Part shown: one piece after another, positions 35,498 through 43,106 of the stretch | How the letters are laid out: every line of letters begins with the position of its first letter | Position numbering within the stretch: position 1 is the first letter of the stretch | Assembly: GCF_026341125.1 (NCBI RefSeq) | Contig: NZ_JAPEOR010000003.1 | Coordinates: forward strand, 1,116,001 to 1,180,000 | Direction: 5' to 3' | Source of the DNA: Streptomyces sp. NBC_01142 | GTDB taxonomy: Bacteria; Actinomycetota; Actinomycetes; Streptomycetales; Streptomycetaceae | Length of the DNA stretch: 64,000 nt | Translations under genes and position numbers: made by a program | The notes under the pieces: model-generated | The model's input: only the letters and a program-made list of their open reading frames with translations | The model's database searches: none | Told to the model about the DNA's origin: nothing

Positions 35498-36145
35498 CTA
35501 CGGCAGCTCGACCGGCCCGTAGAGCGCGGCGGACTGCCCGGTGGACAGGGCCCAGTACCGGTCGCCGTAGCTCCAGTGCCACCACTCGGTGGGGTAGTTG
35601 ACCAGCCCCGCCGCAGACAGCGCACGGCCGAGCGTGGCCCGGTTCGTCCTGGCCTGCGAGGTGATGGCGGGGGCGTCGGTGTAGCAGGCGCCGTCGCTCT
35701 CCTCGGGGCTCGCGTTCATCCGTGTGCCCATGTCCACCTCGAGCCCCAGGTGGTCGATGAGAGTCACGTCGACGGCCGCGCCAGCGCTGTGCGGTGCGAT
35801 CTCCGCGGGCGAGACGTAGCGGCTTGCCGCCTCGCGGATCCGGGCGACCGGCCAGTTGGGATGGGACTCGGCCAGTTCGTCGGCGTACTCCTCGAAGTAG
35901 CGCCGTTGCAAGGCAGGCGGCCGGTACCCCTCAACGAACAGCAGCCGCACCCCGCAGGGCAGGAGCGACTGAGCGTGCAGGAGCCGGGTGAGGAGCCCTT
36001 GGCGCAGATGCGCGAAGGCTCCGCCCTCATCCTGCTTGCGGAAATCGACCGGGATCCCTTGCGCGCGGACATCGACGAGGCGCTCACCGCACTCCTGGAG
36101 TGGGATCGCGGCCACCCGCCGGTCGGACATCAAGACGATGCTCAT
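35498..36145 (-). CDS. VanX-type D-Ala-D-Ala dipeptidase (M15 family)
   Basis: A 215-residue zinc peptidase. The metal and catalytic residues are in place: HSAGAAVDVTLID (His and Asp ligands, HxxxxxxD) and TEWWHWSYGDRYW (catalytic Glu and third ligand His). VEGYRPPALQRRYF is also typical. VanX enzymes hydrolyse D-Ala-D-Ala. No VanH/VanA/VanRS genes are near, so glycopeptide resistance is not supported; in this operon a role in peptide trimming or self-protection is possible. The ATG at 36145 overlaps the upstream TGA by 4 bp. Confidence 0.85.
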   Translation of the reverse strand: MSIVLMSDRRVAAIPLQECGERLVDVRAQGIPVDFRKQDEGGAFAHLRQGLLTRLLHAQSLLPCGVRLLFVEGYRPPALQRRYFEEYADELAESHPNWPVARIREAASRYVSPAEIAPHSAGAAVDVTLIDHLGLEVDMGTRMNASPEESDGACYTDAPAITSQARTNRATLGRALSAAGLVNYPTEWWHWSYGDRYWALSTGQSAALYGPVELP

Positions 36146-36429
36146 TCCTGCCCCCGGTCCCACGTGTCGAAGTACAGGGCCGCGCCGGTGCGGCGGGCCT
36201 CCATCACTGCTTGCAAGCACGCGAAGTCCCGGGGCGGCCTGAGCGGTTCCCACCCCTCAAAGTGCAGAGCGCGGACGTCGTCGTGTTCGGCCGGGTGCAG
36301 GACGATGCCCTGGATCTGCACATCGGTGAGCCGGCCGCCGTCGAAGATGAGCCCCATCGTGCTGAACGGCGCGAGGGCGTGCCCCTGGCCGCCCGCGGAT
36401 GCGCCGATCACGTTCAGCTCCGCGCTCAC
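36142..36429 (-). CDS. Unknown small protein in the peptide-like operon
   Basis: A 95-residue protein with no recognised domain. It contains TMGLIFDGGRLTDVQIQGIV, HPAEHDDVRALHFEGWEPL and QAVMEARRTGAALYFDTW, a mixed alpha/beta pattern. GTG at 36429 overlaps the MFS stop (GTGA) and is preceded by GGAGG; its own TGA overlaps the VanX-like start. Tight coupling on both sides says it belongs to the pathway. It could be a binding, adaptor or immunity protein. Confidence 0.75.
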   Translation of the reverse strand: MSAELNVIGASAGGQGHALAPFSTMGLIFDGGRLTDVQIQGIVLHPAEHDDVRALHFEGWEPLRPPRDFACLQAVMEARRTGAALYFDTWDRGQE

Positions 36430-37829
36430 CGTGCACCTCCGTCCACCGGGCGGTCGTGCCGGATCTCGCGTGTGGGTGCGGGGCCGGGCACGGTGGGGCC
36501 GGTCGGTTGAGACGAGACGGGTCGCTGCACGAGGACTTCTCCTGGGTAGGAAGGGGCGGGGGGTGAGTCGGGCATCTGCCTCAAGGAACGCAGCGGAGAG
36601 CAATAGAGGACCACGAAGGGGACGACGAGCAGACAGGTACCGCCGATCAGAGTGGGGCGCACGCCGATCCAGGTTCCGAGCCCGCCGGCGAGCAACGCGG
36701 CCACAGGCCTCGAGCCGGCGGTCAGCCAGGTGCTCACGGCCTGCATACGGGCCTGTATGTGAGCGGCGGTGACGACCTGGCGAATGGATCGCTGGGTGGT
36801 GCCCGCAGCGCCGGCGCACGCCAGTTGGAGAAACAGCGCGGCACCGATCGCTGCCTGCCAGACAAGGCCCGGTGAGGAAACCAGCAGTGGGATCTGTGTG
36901 AGCGGCGTGATCGCGAGTGCGGTGAGCATCATCGGACCGGGCCCGTATCGCCGCGCGAGTTTCGGGGCGCTCAGAGCGCCGGCCGCTGCGCCCAGGGTTC
37001 CGAGCCCCAGCACCACGCCGAAGGCCGTCGCGCTCATCGAGAGGGCGCGCAGCAAGTAGAGCGCCCAGAGCGTATTGAGCAGCGCCAGGCCGAACGACGT
37101 CGTCGCGTTCACCAGAGTGAGCGTGCGCAGCCGGTGGTCGCGGTACACATACCGCATGCCTTCGCCGATCTCCGTGTGGAGGCGGCGCTCATCAGCTGGT
37201 GCCCGGGCCGACTCGGGGGCCTTGATACGGGCGGTGCACCAGGCGCTGATGAGATAGGACCCGACGTCACCGAGCAGGGCCCGGGCCGGGCCGAGGAGAG
37301 CGGTCAGGCCGGCGCCGAGGTTGCTGCCGCCGGTGGCGGCGACGGCGAACAGTGCTCCGATGCGGCTGTTGCTGCGCTGGATCAGGGAACGGTCGACCAG
37401 GCTGGGCAGGAGACTGATCGCCGCCGCGTCGTGCAGCACGCTCGCCGCGCCCTGCACCACCGCGACCACCATGAGCTGGGACAGGGTCAGCGTTCCCAGT
37501 GCGGCCGCCACCGGCACGGTGACTACCGCGGCGGCGCCGACCAGGTCACCGATGATCATCTGCCTCCGCTTGGAGTGACGATCGGCGAGTGCCCCGGCGT
37601 GCAAGGCGAGCATCGCGGGCGGCAGTTGGCCCAGGAACGTGAGCCAGGCGACCTCTCCCGTGGTGGCATCCAGTTCGATCACGGCCAGCACGGGGACCAC
37701 CATGGCGCTGATCGAGCTGCCGGCCACGCTGGCTGCCTGACCGGTCAAGTACCGCCGGAAGTTGCGGTGTCGCCACAGCGAGAACCGGGCGCCGGGCGAG
37801 GGGGAGGCGGAGTCAGTGCAGGAGGTCAT
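36426..37829 (-). CDS. MFS transporter in the peptide-like operon
   Basis: A 467-residue major facilitator with about 12 spans. The N-terminus FSLWRHRNFRRYLTGQAASV is typical of the enterobactin-exporter (EntS-like) MFS group, and ALADRHSKRRQMII is motif A. ATG at 37829 lies 17 bp inside the preceding APH-like gene. It is probably an exporter working beside the ABC transporter of the same operon; two exporters suggest one for the product and one for an intermediate or immunity. Confidence 0.87.
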   Translation of the reverse strand: MTSCTDSASPSPGARFSLWRHRNFRRYLTGQAASVAGSSISAMVVPVLAVIELDATTGEVAWLTFLGQLPPAMLALHAGALADRHSKRRQMIIGDLVGAAAVVTVPVAAALGTLTLSQLMVVAVVQGAASVLHDAAAISLLPSLVDRSLIQRSNSRIGALFAVAATGGSNLGAGLTALLGPARALLGDVGSYLISAWCTARIKAPESARAPADERRLHTEIGEGMRYVYRDHRLRTLTLVNATTSFGLALLNTLWALYLLRALSMSATAFGVVLGLGTLGAAAGALSAPKLARRYGPGPMMLTALAITPLTQIPLLVSSPGLVWQAAIGAALFLQLACAGAAGTTQRSIRQVVTAAHIQARMQAVSTWLTAGSRPVAALLAGGLGTWIGVRPTLIGGTCLLVVPFVVLYCSPLRSLRQMPDSPPAPSYPGEVLVQRPVSSQPTGPTVPGPAPTREIRHDRPVDGGAR

Positions 37830-38349
37830 GGAGCACCACCCCGGCTTCCTCCAGGCGCTCATACAGCACGCTCATGGCCGAGTGGCGGGTTCGCCCGTAC
37901 GCCTCGACTGCCGGGGTGACCGTCGCTCGTCGAGCCCGCTTGACGTCGCAGATCTCATGGGCCGGGACGCGGCGCGACGGACCGGCCGGGTGGCGGGCCA
38001 GAGTCCGGTGCAGGCGGCCGACCACCTCGCCCATCGCGGCCCACCGGTTCCCGGACAGGCCCCCTTCCGCCGTTTCCGCGCCCTCGACGTACGCCGCGAC
38101 GGACACCGCCATCCCGCCGACGGTCGCGATGAGATCGCCTGCCAGGGTCCGCCGCACGGCCGGCACCGGGACCCCACCGGACCGTGCGAAGTCGCGCGGC
38201 GCCGGTGCCTGTGGCTCCCCTCCCAGGTCGGCGCTCGTCGGGTAGGCCTTCACGAACCACCGGCGGCCGTCGCTGTCTCGGGCAGCATCTCTCGGCGTTG
38301 GAACGTGGGCTCCAGCGGGTCCGGCGTGCGAGTGGACGGCGGGGATCAC
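37813..38349 (-). CDS. Truncated aminoglycoside-phosphotransferase-like protein
   Basis: A 178-residue protein matching only the N-lobe and hinge of APH-type small-molecule kinases: WFVKAYPTSADLGGEPQA (with the ATP-binding Lys), DLIATVGGMAVSVAAYVEGA and WAAMGEVVGRLHRTLARHP. The C-lobe with the catalytic HGDxxxxN loop is absent; after EICDVKRARR the sequence is unrelated. GTG overlaps the ABC gene stop (GTGA), with GAGGAGG ahead. Either it is a decayed kinase kept for coupling or a non-catalytic binding module. Confidence 0.75.
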   Translation of the reverse strand: MIPAVHSHAGPAGAHVPTPRDAARDSDGRRWFVKAYPTSADLGGEPQAPAPRDFARSGGVPVPAVRRTLAGDLIATVGGMAVSVAAYVEGAETAEGGLSGNRWAAMGEVVGRLHRTLARHPAGPSRRVPAHEICDVKRARRATVTPAVEAYGRTRHSAMSVLYERLEEAGVVLHDLLH

Positions 38350-40358
38350 TTCCCCACCTCCTCAGCAGCGGCGGCCGCGACGCGAGGCTGGTAGCCGCCG
38401 GCCTGCAGGGTGAACATGGCGGCGTAGTCCCTGCCCAGGGCCATGAGTTCGTCGTGGGGTCCAGACTCGACGATGCGGCCGCCGTCAAATACGTAGATCC
38501 TGTCGCAGTCGACAACGCTGGCCAGCCGGTGGGAGATCAGCACCGTGATCTGGTCCTCGCGGAGTCGGCCGCGCAACACTGCCTCGTAGACGGCGTGTTC
38601 GGACGGCGGGTCCATGCTCGCCGTCGGCTCGTCCAGGAGCAGCAGGGGCGCCTTCTTGTACAAGCCGCGCCCCACCGCGACCTTCGCCCACTGGCCGCCC
38701 GACAGCTGCTGGCCGCCCTTGAACCGCTTGGACAGCAGCGTCTCCCACTGCCGGGGCAGACCAGCGATGACACCGTCGGCACCCGAGGCTCGAGCGGCGT
38801 CCATCGCACGCTGCGGATCGGCTTCCACGAGGCTGCCGGTGGAGATGGTGATGTTCGACAAGGCACTGAAAGGGAAGTGCGCCGGGTCCTGCAGTACGCA
38901 GGCGACCTGTCGGTGCACCGACTGGGCGTCCATCTCGCGCACGTCGACGCCGTCCCAGCACACACTGCCCTGCTGAGCCTCGTACAGGCCCGCCAGGAGC
39001 TTGGCGCAGGTGCTCTTCCCCGAGCCGTTGAGACCGACGAACGCCACCGTCTCCCCGGCGGAGAGGGTCAGGGTGATCCCGTCCAGGGCCGGAGTGCTCT
39101 TGCCGGGATAGGTGAAGTGCACGTCCTGCAAGGCAATCGTCTCCACGCGCCCCGGCGCCTTCAACTCGGCTTCGTGCGGGAGGAGCTGGCGACAGCGTTG
39201 CTGTACGGCGAGGAGGTCGTCAACCCACAAGGCGTGCTCGTAGACGAGATGGGCGACCTCGACGAGCCGGGTCAGCGAGGTCCGGCCGGCCTGGATGGCG
39301 AGCACGGCGCCGGCTCCGGCTGCCAGGGGCAGCCACCCGCTGATCAGCATGGCACCCAGCGCCGTGTAGGTGATGCCGATGCCGAAACCGCCCACGGCCC
39401 GGCCGGCCAGGTTGAGCATGGCGGAGTGCACGCCCAGGCGCGTGTCCTCCTCCGCGATCTTGGTGGTCAGCCGGCGGTGCTCGTCCAGGAGCGCGCCCTG
39501 AGCGGTGTCCGAGCGCAGTTCGGCGGCCGCGTCCACGTCGAGCAGCAGCCACGAGAAGACGCGGACCCGTCGCTGCAGCGCATTCCAGCGCTTGAAGGAG
39601 TGGAACCGGGCCCGCGCGCTGCGGACTGCCGCCGCTCCCACCGGGATGACGGACAACAGGAGCAGCGGCAGAAGGACCGGGTGCAGGACGCTGAGAACGC
39701 CGGCGGTGCCGATGAGCCCGAGGGCGGCGGAGGCGAGGGAGACGACCTGCCCGACGATCTGCCGGGCGTAGAACAGGCCGCGGTCGTTGGCGCGGTGCAC
39801 CTCGTCGTGCCACTCGGCGTCCTCGACGGCCTCCAGGCGCACATGCGCGGTGAGCCGGAGGAATTCGCATTCAAGCGCGGTGCGGATCTTGGGCGTGACG
39901 CGCGCTTGGGCGGCGCCGGCGGCGGCCTCCAGCAGCGCACGTGCGGCGAGGAAGCCGACCACCAAGAGGATCTGGGGGATGGCAGCTCGCACGCGGTCGG
40001 GTGTGGGGCCTTGGGCGAACAGGTGCTGGAGTACACCGACCGAGGCGATCAGGCCGAAGGACGCCATAGCGGCCGAGGCCAACTGGCAGACGATGACCGT
40101 GAGGGTGGCGGGACGATCTGCCTGCCAGGCAAGCCGTCCGACCAGGCGCGTGATCTTGGGCAGGCGGGCCAGTACCTGGCGGACGGTCGCCTTCGCAGCG
40201 GCACCGTCGTGGACCGACCAGTACGCCTCCTCCAGGCCTTCGGTCATGTCGCCGTCCTGCGGGCCGGACGGCACGGCCGCGGGGGGCAGGGGGAAGGGGG
40301 CGGGCCGCGGCCCCGGAACACGGTTGTCGGAGATTTCTGCATCGGTGGGCTCGCTCAT
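38346..40358 (-). CDS. ABC exporter, fused permease-ATPase
   Basis: A 670-residue half-transporter. After a ~45-residue polar N-terminus, an ABC-exporter membrane domain spans about residues 85-370. The ATPase domain has Walker A GLNGSGKST, signature QLSGGQWAKVAVGRG, Walker B LLLLDEPTASMD and switch histidine ISHRLA. It should act as a homodimer. There is no C39 peptidase domain, so any leader would be removed by another protease. ATG at 40358 overlaps the stop of the 47-residue peptide gene (ATGA) and has GAGGTGGG upstream. Confidence 0.92.
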   Translation of the reverse strand: MSEPTDAEISDNRVPGPRPAPFPLPPAAVPSGPQDGDMTEGLEEAYWSVHDGAAAKATVRQVLARLPKITRLVGRLAWQADRPATLTVIVCQLASAAMASFGLIASVGVLQHLFAQGPTPDRVRAAIPQILLVVGFLAARALLEAAAGAAQARVTPKIRTALECEFLRLTAHVRLEAVEDAEWHDEVHRANDRGLFYARQIVGQVVSLASAALGLIGTAGVLSVLHPVLLPLLLLSVIPVGAAAVRSARARFHSFKRWNALQRRVRVFSWLLLDVDAAAELRSDTAQGALLDEHRRLTTKIAEEDTRLGVHSAMLNLAGRAVGGFGIGITYTALGAMLISGWLPLAAGAGAVLAIQAGRTSLTRLVEVAHLVYEHALWVDDLLAVQQRCRQLLPHEAELKAPGRVETIALQDVHFTYPGKSTPALDGITLTLSAGETVAFVGLNGSGKSTCAKLLAGLYEAQQGSVCWDGVDVREMDAQSVHRQVACVLQDPAHFPFSALSNITISTGSLVEADPQRAMDAARASGADGVIAGLPRQWETLLSKRFKGGQQLSGGQWAKVAVGRGLYKKAPLLLLDEPTASMDPPSEHAVYEAVLRGRLREDQITVLISHRLASVVDCDRIYVFDGGRIVESGPHDELMALGRDYAAMFTLQAGGYQPRVAAAAAEEVGK

Positions 40359-40498
40359 GCTGCCCACCTCGTATCCGGTCGTGCTGAGCGACGGGTGAAG
40401 GTGTCAACCTGGTGCATGTCGGGGGTGGGAAGGGTCGCGACGGGCCGCCGCCGTTCGAATCCGCGATCCTGGTGCACGGGGGGAGGTACAGGATTCAT
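40355..40498 (-). CDS. 47-residue peptide, candidate RiPP precursor or leader
   Basis: A short gene starting with ATG at 40498 after the strong site GGAGGACACC and ending in TGA that overlaps the ABC exporter start (ATGA). The peptide begins MNPVPPPVHQ, is Pro- and Arg-rich in the middle, and ends in a Thr/Arg/Asp-rich tail (DTFTRRSARPDTRW). It has no Cys and no hydrophobic segment. First gene of an operon with exporters, a peptidase and a PIMT-like methyltransferase, it is the natural candidate for a modified peptide; Asp residues in the tail would suit a PIMT-like enzyme. It could also be only a translational leader. No known precursor family is recognised. Confidence 0.6.
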   Translation of the reverse strand: MNPVPPPVHQDRGFERRRPVATLPTPDMHQVDTFTRRSARPDTRWAA

Positions 40499-40824
40499 GG
40501 TGTCCTCCATCTGGGCTTCTGGGTGGCACTGGTGCTCTAGAAACGCGCTGAATCCGGTCCCGTCACGGCTCTTTCGGGAGAAGCTCTTGAACGCATGTTC
40601 TGATCGTGGTGATCGGGCGTGCGGGCTGTGGCGGCCGTTCTTCAAACTCGTTCGACTGGGTCTGGGTCACTCTCACGGGGGATTGCCTCAGTCGGTGCGC
40701 CTGGCCTGCGAGGCCCGACTGGTCGGGCCATGGCGGGTCGGCCGGACCGAGGGGTGGTGGGCGTCCACAGGTCAGTGTCTGATTGCCGCCAGCGTGGTCC
40801 GACTCGTTCGATCACACTTGCGGC
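40499..40824. other. Divergent promoter region of the peptide operon
   Basis: This 326-bp region must hold the promoter for the minus-strand operon starting at 40498 and that of the plus-strand SnoaL-like gene. No convincing gene or palindrome was found. Confidence 0.45.
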
Positions 40825-41286
40825 ATGACGATTCCATCCGTGACAGACTCGGTAACCATCCTCACTGGCATGTATGCAGCCGAGGCGGAGTACCTGGCGG
40901 CCGGAGGCCCGGGCGAGGCTCCGTTCGACCTGCTTGCCCCCTTCTTCGCGCCTGATGTCGTGCTGCATCAAGCCGATGCTCTGCCCTATGGCGGAACCTG
41001 GCGTGGGCACGAGGGCATGGAAAAGTTCTTCCTTGCGATGAGCCAGGTGTGGAAATCGTTCGACATGGTGGAGCAGGAGTTCCTCGCCACCGGCGAGACT
41101 GCGGTGGTGCTCACCCAGGTCCGTGGTCGCGCTCGTGCCACCGGCCGCGAGCTCACGTTCCCGATCTTGCAGACGATCAGGGTCAAGGAGGGGCGGATCT
41201 CTGAAGTCCGCCCTTTCTACTGGGACACCGCGGCAATCGCTGACGCCTGCGTAGGGCCGACACCGGCCGCCCGAAGCCGTCTGTGA
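40825..41286 (+). CDS. SnoaL-like/NTF2-fold protein
   Basis: A 153-residue protein with a single SnoaL-like domain: an N-terminal helix (YAAEAEYLAAGGPG), FDLLAPFFAPDVVLHQADAL, GHEGMEKFFLAMSQVWKSF and C-terminal strands ending with VKEGRISEVRPFYWDTAAI. Members bind or transform small hydrophobic molecules; many are uncharacterised. ATG at 40825 is preferred as it fits the domain start. It diverges from the peptide operon and need not be part of it. Confidence 0.85.
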   Translation: MTIPSVTDSVTILTGMYAAEAEYLAAGGPGEAPFDLLAPFFAPDVVLHQADALPYGGTWRGHEGMEKFFLAMSQVWKSFDMVEQEFLATGETAVVLTQVRGRARATGRELTFPILQTIRVKEGRISEVRPFYWDTAAIADACVGPTPAARSRL

Positions 41287-41548
41287 GCACGCTGGTCACA
41301 GCCACTCATTGATTACTGCAACCAGCCCGGTCGCCTCGTACCCGCACGAGTACAAGCCCTGCCTGGACGACCGCTGGAGCAAGGACTGCGTCAACGCCTG
41401 GAAGCCCTGGGAGGAGATCGTGCCCATGGGCTGCCGGGACAGCTACGGCATTGCCAGCGCCTGTACCAGGAAGAAGCGCACGTCCAACAGCCCGGTCACG
41501 GCACAGCCCCCGGCACCTCGCGTGGTGAGCGTCGATGCGTTCGAGGTC

Positions 41549-42148
41549 TCAGCCCTCTGCAGCCAGGAAAAGGGCGCTGAGGGCCGGTAGCCTGCGGCGC
41601 ATTTCGTTGTTGTCGTCGAAGTCGAAAGCTTCTGCCGCTTCCAGCCTGTGCCGGCCTTCACTCTCGTCCTCGTCCTCGTCGTCCTCGACAGCAACTTCGT
41701 TCCAGGCCTCGTCACCCGGGGCGCGGGGAAAAGCCTTCGCCGCCGCATGGTTGGCTTCTTCGTCGAAGAGGAGATCTTCCAGTCTCTCAGGGGTGCCAGT
41801 CATATCCGCGGGGTGCTGGGCAAGACTGTCCGGGGAGGCCAGGACCCGGTGGTACCAGGAGCGTCCAAGTGCGATCACCCCAGCGCGGAAGTCGAGGAAG
41901 GCGTCGTCGGAACACCCGTCGCCGATCAGGTAGGCCGCCGCCCACACATCCCACCGGTACAGCGCCCCTTGCACTTCCGTGAACGTCCGCTCGTACGCGA
42001 CGATCTCCCGCCGGGAGCGGGCGGCCAACAAGTCGGCGAGGGCATCAGCAAACGGCCAATCCTTCGTGACTTCCATGCGCGCGGCATCGATGAGCTGCCA
42101 AAAGTCGTCGAGCGGCATGGCCCCGGGGGCCGTCGTGCCCGTGGTCAT
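41549..42148 (-). CDS. DUF4240-type protein
   Basis: A 199-residue acidic protein. DDFWQLIDAARMEV near the start, DLLAARSRREIVAYERTF and AYLIGDGCSDDAFLDFRAGV followed by ALGRSWYHRVL are hallmarks of DUF4240, a widespread actinobacterial family of unknown function. It ends in a very acidic stretch (VAVEDDEDEDESEG). ATG at 42148 is the family start; upstream sequence is weak for a ribosome site. It stands alone. Confidence 0.85.
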   Translation of the reverse strand: MTTGTTAPGAMPLDDFWQLIDAARMEVTKDWPFADALADLLAARSRREIVAYERTFTEVQGALYRWDVWAAAYLIGDGCSDDAFLDFRAGVIALGRSWYHRVLASPDSLAQHPADMTGTPERLEDLLFDEEANHAAAKAFPRAPGDEAWNEVAVEDDEDEDESEGRHRLEAAEAFDFDDNNEMRRRLPALSALFLAAEG

Positions 42149-42519
42149 GCTGCCACTGTCGCAGAGGCCTGTGACAGGCCCTGACTCCTGCCTCCGCCCG
42201 AGGCAGGCCACACGTCAGATCCAGCCCCTCGGCTCCACAGGGACTCGGCGATGGACCGGCACCGGATACCGCACCAGGGCTGTCGTCCACGGCACCTCCC
42301 TCGGTATTGACGTGCACGTCGTGCGACGGGACCTCACGCAGAAGGGACGCCAGAGCGCATGGATCGAGCGGGTGTCGTTGGCGCACGCGAAGGAGACGAC
42401 GTTGCCCTCGGGGCCGTGGCTTCGTCACACCTCACCCCATCGAGGCAACCCGCACCCTGCTGCTGGCGTCCCTCATCATTGATCACCCAAAGACTGAACG
42501 CCCCAATGGGGAAGGGGAG
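42149..42519. other. Intergenic, no supported gene
   Basis: About 370 bp between the DUF4240 gene and the small membrane protein. Open frames on both strands lack domains. Confidence 0.4.
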
Positions 42520-42822
42520 ATGGCCATCACAGACACCACAGAGGCGGAAGACTCTGGACAAGAGAGAGTCCTCGGCGGCGAAGCATGGGGCGTCATCGTC
42601 CTCATCCTGGCGGTCGCTCCGTACCAGCTCCTCATCCGGGACAACGCAGAGAAGGCGTGGCTCGTCTATCTCGCCGCCTGCGCCGGTTCCGCCACCCTCC
42701 TGGTCGCGGCTTTCTTCATGAAGTGGAAGCCAGGACGGTTCACGGCCGTCATGCTCACAGCCCTCGGCGCCGTAGGGGCGGCTCTCGCCTTCATGGCCCC
42801 AGAGGCATTCCCGTTCAGGTAA
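42520..42822 (+). CDS. Small integral membrane protein, unknown function
   Basis: A 100-residue protein with three predicted spans: WGVIVLILAVAPYQLLI, WLVYLAACAGSATLLVAAFF and FTAVMLTALGAVGAALAFM. The N-terminal 20 residues are acidic. ATG at 42520 is preceded by GAAGGGGAG. No family known. A strong hairpin follows 32 bp after the stop, supporting a separate transcription unit. Confidence 0.7.
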   Translation: MAITDTTEAEDSGQERVLGGEAWGVIVLILAVAPYQLLIRDNAEKAWLVYLAACAGSATLLVAAFFMKWKPGRFTAVMLTALGAVGAALAFMAPEAFPFR

Positions 42823-42854
42823 AAGGAACGCAGGTCAGCCCTCACAGGTCTCCG

Positions 42855-42889
42855 TACCCGCCTCCATGACGGTGTCATGGAGGCGGGTA
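42855..42889 (+). terminator. Perfect 16-bp hairpin
   Basis: TACCCGCCTCCATGAC, loop GGT, GTCATGGAGGCGGGTA. It lies just after the small membrane protein gene. No T-run; a terminator is the likeliest role. Confidence 0.75.
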
Positions 42890-43040
42890 GCCGGCGCCGT
42901 CGACGGTCAGGAGGAGACGCCGGCTGCGCCATCTCGAACCGCTGACGTCCCGGTCGGTCCATAGCGAGCCGAAGTGCCGCCATTCATTCTGTCCATGGCG
43001 CCGTACCTCGTCTGGCCTGTATGGATGCACGTCATGCAAT

Positions 43041-43079
43041 GGCGCCCCCGTACCGGCCAGGAACCGGTACGGGGGTGCC
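43041..43079 (-). terminator. Hairpin downstream of the MMPL gene
   Basis: GGCGCCCCCGTACCGG and CCGGTACGGGGGTGCC form a 16-bp stem with one G-T wobble around CCAGGAA. It ends 28 bp beyond the stop codon of the minus-strand MMPL gene. Confidence 0.75.
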
Positions 43080-43106
43080 GTCGTGGCGCCGGCTTGCGGA
43101 GCCCAC

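Noticed and set aside
33098..40824. FxLD-type lanthipeptide precursor expected beside the PIMT-like domain
   Set aside because: No frame with an F-x-L-D leader and a Ser/Thr/Cys core was found, and no LanB or LanC homologue; the 47-residue peptide does not carry that motif.
38184..40955. A 923-codon plus-strand open frame
   Set aside because: Antisense to the ABC exporter, which has complete Walker and signature motifs on the minus strand.
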